NCBI GenBank assembly: GCA_029571495.1
Contig: JAKPSO010000482.1
Location: forward strand, 1-16,632
Reading direction: 5' to 3'
Length of the DNA stretch: 16,632 nucleotides
Origin: Pseudomonadota bacterium
Lineage (GTDB): Bacteria > Pseudomonadota > Gammaproteobacteria > Burkholderiales > Casimicrobiaceae
In this document: one piece after another, positions 13,915-16,632 of the stretch
How the letters are laid out: each line of letters begins with the position of its first letter
Position numbering within the stretch: the first letter of the stretch is position 1
Translations under genes and position numbers: made by a program
The notes under the pieces: generated by a model
What the model was told of the DNA's origin: nothing
The model's database searches: none
The model's input: only the letters and a program-made list of their open reading frames with translations

Positions 13915-15825
13915 ATGAACCGACTCCTCGCCCTCATCGCGATACTGCTGTTGTCGCCAACGCTTATTGCGCAAACACTCCCCGCTGGGTTTACGGACGA
14001 ACTCGTTGCCGCCATCGGCGGGCCTACTGCCGTGGCGTTCACCCCAGACAGTCGCATACTGGTCACCACGCAAGGCGGAACCCTGCGCATCGTAAAGGCG
14101 GGTGCATTGCTCGCAACACCCGCGATCACGTTCAATGCCGCTGCCACCGGCGCAGACCCGAAAATTTGTGCCAGCAGCGAGCGCGGATTGCTCGGCGTGG
14201 CGGTTGATCCGCAATTCGCTACGAACGGCTTCGTCTATCTGTTCTATACCGCGCGCAATGGCTCCGCTTGCGCCACCGGAATCACATACGGCACCGCCAC
14301 AGCCTACGATGCGAGCGCTCGGCCGGTCAATCGCGTGTCGCGCTTCGTGCTCGGCAGTAACGACCTGATCGACCCGGCGAGCGAAACAGTTTTGGTGAAC
14401 AACATGCCATCGCCCGGCGGCAATCACAACGCGGGCGACGTGCATTTCGGGAAGGACGGCTACCTCTACATCAGCATCGGAGACGGCGGCACCGACTACG
14501 CAGGTGACTCAGGCAGCGGCGGCGCAAACAACGCCGCGCGCGATACGCATGTGTTAACGGGAAAGATTCTGCGCGTCACCGCAACTGGCGGCATTCCTCC
14601 CGACAATCCGTTTACCGGTGCCAACAGTGCCGCGTGCGCAACCACTGGCGCCACAACGCCGGGCAAACATTGCCAAGAAACGTTCGCTTGGGGCCTTCGC
14701 AATCCATTCCGCTTCGCGATGGACCCGAATGCCTCCGGCACGCGCGCCTACGTCAACGACGTCGGCCAAGGCGTATGGGAGGAAGTTGACGCGCTGCAAG
14801 CCGGCGCGGACTATGGGTGGAGCGCGTGCGAAGGGCGACACAACAACGGCAGCACAGCGTCGGGCTGCAGCGCGGCGCCCTCGGGATCAGTCTTTCCGGT
14901 GTTCGAATATCAGCATGGCGTCACCGTTGTGCCCGGCGCGAGCGGCTGCAATTCGATCACTGGCGGCGCGTTCATCCCCAACGCCGTGTGGCCCGCGCTC
15001 TACGACAACATGTATCTGGTCGCCGACTATATCTGCGGCGCGGTCTTCCGCATTTCGACCGACGGCGGGCCCGCGACGCAACCGAGCACCGTCGCAGCGT
15101 TCGCGACAGGGCTCGGCGCAAGCAGCGCCACGTCGCTCACGTTCGGACCGTACCTCAACACTCAAGCGCTCTACTACACGAGCTACGCCAGCGGTGGTCA
15201 AGTGCGGCGCATTCGCGCGTCGCAAACCCGAGACATTACGCTGCAGACGTCGCCCGCCGGTTTGCGGCTCACGGTGAACGGCGTCACGCGCGCAACACCG
15301 TTCACGATCACAACTGCGGAAGGTGCCAAGCTCTCAATCACCGCGCGCGACCAAAACGCGGGTAGCAACGGCTATCGATACAGCGCGTGGTCTGATGCCG
15401 GGGCGCGCAGCCACGACTACATCGTGCCCGCGAGTAACGCGACACTGACGGCGACATTCGCGAGTGGCGCGTTTGTGCCAAGTCTTGACGTGGACAACGA
15501 TGATCGCTTTGACGCGGCGACCGACGGCGTGTTGGTGCTGCGCTATCTGCTGGGCTTTCGCGGCACCGCGCTCATCAGCAACGCCATCGCCGCGAGCGGT
15601 GCTGAACGCAACAACGCGAACGCCATCGAAACCTACTTGGCCGCTGTCGGCACTGATTTGGACATCGACGGTGACACGTCAACGCGCAGCACGACCGACG
15701 GTGTCTTGATACTGCGTCACTTGCTCGGGCTTTCGGGTGCCGCGCTGACAAGCGGCGTTGCGCTTTCTGGAACGCGGAACGCTACGCAAATGCAGACCTA
15801 TCTCGGTGTGACACTGCGACCGTAA
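13915..15825 (+). CDS. Exported PQQ-dependent sugar dehydrogenase with dockerin-like calcium repeats
   Basis: This 636-residue protein has a signal peptide at 1-20 (MNRLLALIAILLLSPTLIAQ). Residues about 22-435 form a soluble glucose/sorbosone dehydrogenase beta-propeller. Visible motifs are ERGLLGVAVDP (90-99), GNHNAGDVHFGKDGYLY (169-185) with His171 at the position of the catalytic base, an IGDGG end (188-192), and GLRNPFRFAMDP (260-271) with Arg262 as the conserved PQQ-contacting arginine. Residues about 440-518 resemble a bacterial beta-repeat module (SAWSDAGARSHDYIVPA). Two dockerin-like calcium repeats follow, starting LDVDNDDRFDAATDG (524-538) and LDIDGDTSTRSTTDG (582-596), each followed by a LRxLLG helix. 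Expected role: periplasmic or extracellular oxidation of an aldose or related sugar. In-frame ATG 13891 is possible, but 13915 begins the signal peptide directly. No strong ribosome-binding site precedes either. It ends six bases from the convergent Asp-box gene. Confidence 0.9.
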   Translation: MNRLLALIAILLLSPTLIAQTLPAGFTDELVAAIGGPTAVAFTPDSRILVTTQGGTLRIVKAGALLATPAITFNAAATGADPKICASSERGLLGVAVDPQFATNGFVYLFYTARNGSACATGITYGTATAYDASARPVNRVSRFVLGSNDLIDPASETVLVNNMPSPGGNHNAGDVHFGKDGYLYISIGDGGTDYAGDSGSGGANNAARDTHVLTGKILRVTATGGIPPDNPFTGANSAACATTGATTPGKHCQETFAWGLRNPFRFAMDPNASGTRAYVNDVGQGVWEEVDALQAGADYGWSACEGRHNNGSTASGCSAAPSGSVFPVFEYQHGVTVVPGASGCNSITGGAFIPNAVWPALYDNMYLVADYICGAVFRISTDGGPATQPSTVAAFATGLGASSATSLTFGPYLNTQALYYTSYASGGQVRRIRASQTRDITLQTSPAGLRLTVNGVTRATPFTITTAEGAKLSITARDQNAGSNGYRYSAWSDAGARSHDYIVPASNATLTATFASGAFVPSLDVDNDDRFDAATDGVLVLRYLLGFRGTALISNAIAASGAERNNANAIETYLAAVGTDLDIDGDTSTRSTTDGVLILRHLLGLSGAALTSGVALSGTRNATQMQTYLGVTLRP

Positions 15826-15831
15826 ACGGGG

Positions 15832-16632
15832 TTAGCGCGCGTCGAGTTTGCGCACTTCAGTACCGATCGCGTACGCGACGAAGCGATTGCTGCTCTTCGC
15901 CTCGGTCGGCACGATGCGAATCTTGTTTACGGCGCGACCCATCTCAACGAAGTTCCACGTCTTGCCGCCATCATTCGTGTGATATCCACCCTTGGCGGTT
16001 CCAACCCAACCCGCGTCAGCCGTGACGAAGCCGACGCCGAATTCGCGGTCGGCAACGTCGTTCGCCATCGCGATTTCGCGCCATGTGCGACCGCCGTCGG
16101 TGGTCTTCGCGACATAGTGCTGCGTGACCTTCGGATCGGGGTTGTACTTCTGAATCGTGGCGTAACCGACCTCGCGCGTCGGGAAGCTGAGCTTCCACGT
16201 GATCTCGTACGGGCGCGTTGATTCATACGCCGTTTTCCACGTCACGCCACCGTCGTGCGTGACGATTAAGCGCGCGTGCGATTTCTCGGTGTCGCTGTCG
16301 CTCGCGCCCGCGATCACGCCGTTCATTTCGTCGAAAAACTTCACGTCCATGATCATCGCGGTGTGCGCCGACAAATCCATCGAGCGCCACGTCTCGCCGC
16401 CGTCGAGCGAGCGCATGAGAAACGTCGGTCCACCCACGCGGCCCGCTGCGTGCACGATCACGCGTTCCCGCAACACGCCGGAGTCGATGAACGTGCGGCG
16501 CAAAATATCAATCGCGCAAATGCCCTTCACCGTCGGACCGTCTACGTTGGTCACAGGCTGCCACGTCGCGCCGCCGTCACGCGTTCGGTACAACGGTTTC
16601 GGATCGGTCACGCCGGGAAAGTAGTCAATGCC
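15832..16632 (-). CDS. Asp-box (BNR) beta-propeller protein, 5' end outside window (partial)
   Basis: The minus-strand frame is open to the right edge; residues just before the apparent GTG start read GIDYFPG, in keeping with a protein continuing beyond 16632. About 266 residues are visible. At least five Asp-box units of the form DGGxTW occur: DGGATW, DGGETW, DGGVTW, DGGRTW and DGGKTW, roughly 50 residues apart, as in sialidase-like and YCF48-related propellers. A segment near the C-terminus (GFVTADAGWVGTAKGGYHTN) is typical of these blades. Such proteins may be exported enzymes or structural propellers; the N-terminus needed for a signal peptide is missing, and no catalytic residue can be assigned. 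The gene converges with the sugar dehydrogenase. Confidence 0.85.
   Translation of the reverse strand, partial: GIDYFPGVTDPKPLYRTRDGGATWQPVTNVDGPTVKGICAIDILRRTFIDSGVLRERVIVHAAGRVGGPTFLMRSLDGGETWRSMDLSAHTAMIMDVKFFDEMNGVIAGASDSDTEKSHARLIVTHDGGVTWKTAYESTRPYEITWKLSFPTREVGYATIQKYNPDPKVTQHYVAKTTDGGRTWREIAMANDVADREFGVGFVTADAGWVGTAKGGYHTNDGGKTWNFVEMGRAVNKIRIVPTEAKSSNRFVAYAIGTEVRKLDAR

Noticed and set aside
13873..14445. Minus-strand open frame over the start of the sugar dehydrogenase
   Set aside because: It is a shadow of a gene with a signal peptide and conserved propeller motifs on the other strand.
1..16632. CRISPR arrays, tRNA or rRNA genes, insertion sequences, integrase or toxin-antitoxin genes
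   Set aside because: I looked for repeated spacers, cloverleaf-like sequences, terminal inverted repeats and transposase motifs and found none that I can support by eye.

Overview
The window is chromosomal DNA of a moderately GC-rich Gram-negative bacterium, most likely a beta- or gammaproteobacterium. The grounds are indirect. Good AAGGAG-type ribosome-binding sites sit next to GTG starts, most of the exported proteins carry cleavable signal peptides, there are periplasmic c-type cytochrome modules, and several families are typical of environmental Proteobacteria: urate-hydroxylase-type cytochrome domain, Abhydrolase_10-type esterase, and a PQQ sugar dehydrogenase with dockerin-like repeats. 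No genus can be fixed from this sequence. I see no rRNA, tRNA, insertion sequence, integrase, phage gene or CRISPR array.

Layout, left to right. (1) 1-117 is the C-terminal tail of a PuuD-like urate hydroxylase. It converges on an exported serine hydrolase of the beta-lactamase/NylB type (130-1419, minus). (2) Divergent from that, 1494-3620 encodes a large exported alpha/beta-hydrolase, followed by a candidate terminator and a two-gene plus-strand unit for two small exported proteins (3764-4551). (3) A minus-strand block follows: a small exported protein (4792-5208), a diheme cytochrome c (5376-6275), a MAPEG membrane protein (6302-6715) and an AraC/GyrI-like regulator (6764-7717). Regulator, MAPEG and cytochrome are closely spaced and probably co-transcribed. 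(4) Divergent from the regulator is a membrane-anchored M48 metallopeptidase with a long C-terminal extension (8008-9870).

(5) The most system-like region is a minus-strand run from 12758 down to 9899: NIPSNAP, DUF1579-like protein A, Tat-exported DUF1579-like paralogue B, glutathione S-transferase and MOSC protein. It is divergent from a WYL-family regulator (12837-13832). The intergenic region holds a TGACA-N5-TGTCA inverted repeat that is a good candidate operator. This reads as a regulated small-molecule or electrophile response module. Its two DUF1579-like paralogues are predicted to act in different compartments. (6) On the right is an exported PQQ-dependent sugar dehydrogenase with C-terminal calcium-loop (dockerin-like) repeats (13915-15825). 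It converges on a 5'-truncated Asp-box (BNR) beta-propeller protein that runs off the window (15832-16632).

No single gene is unprecedented. The best candidates for something undescribed are the WYL-controlled NIPSNAP/DUF1579/GST/MOSC cassette, the exported small protein with an Sm/Hfq-like sequence pattern at 3764-4060, and the dockerin-like tail on the sugar dehydrogenase. Functions are family-level recognitions made by eye, without database searches.
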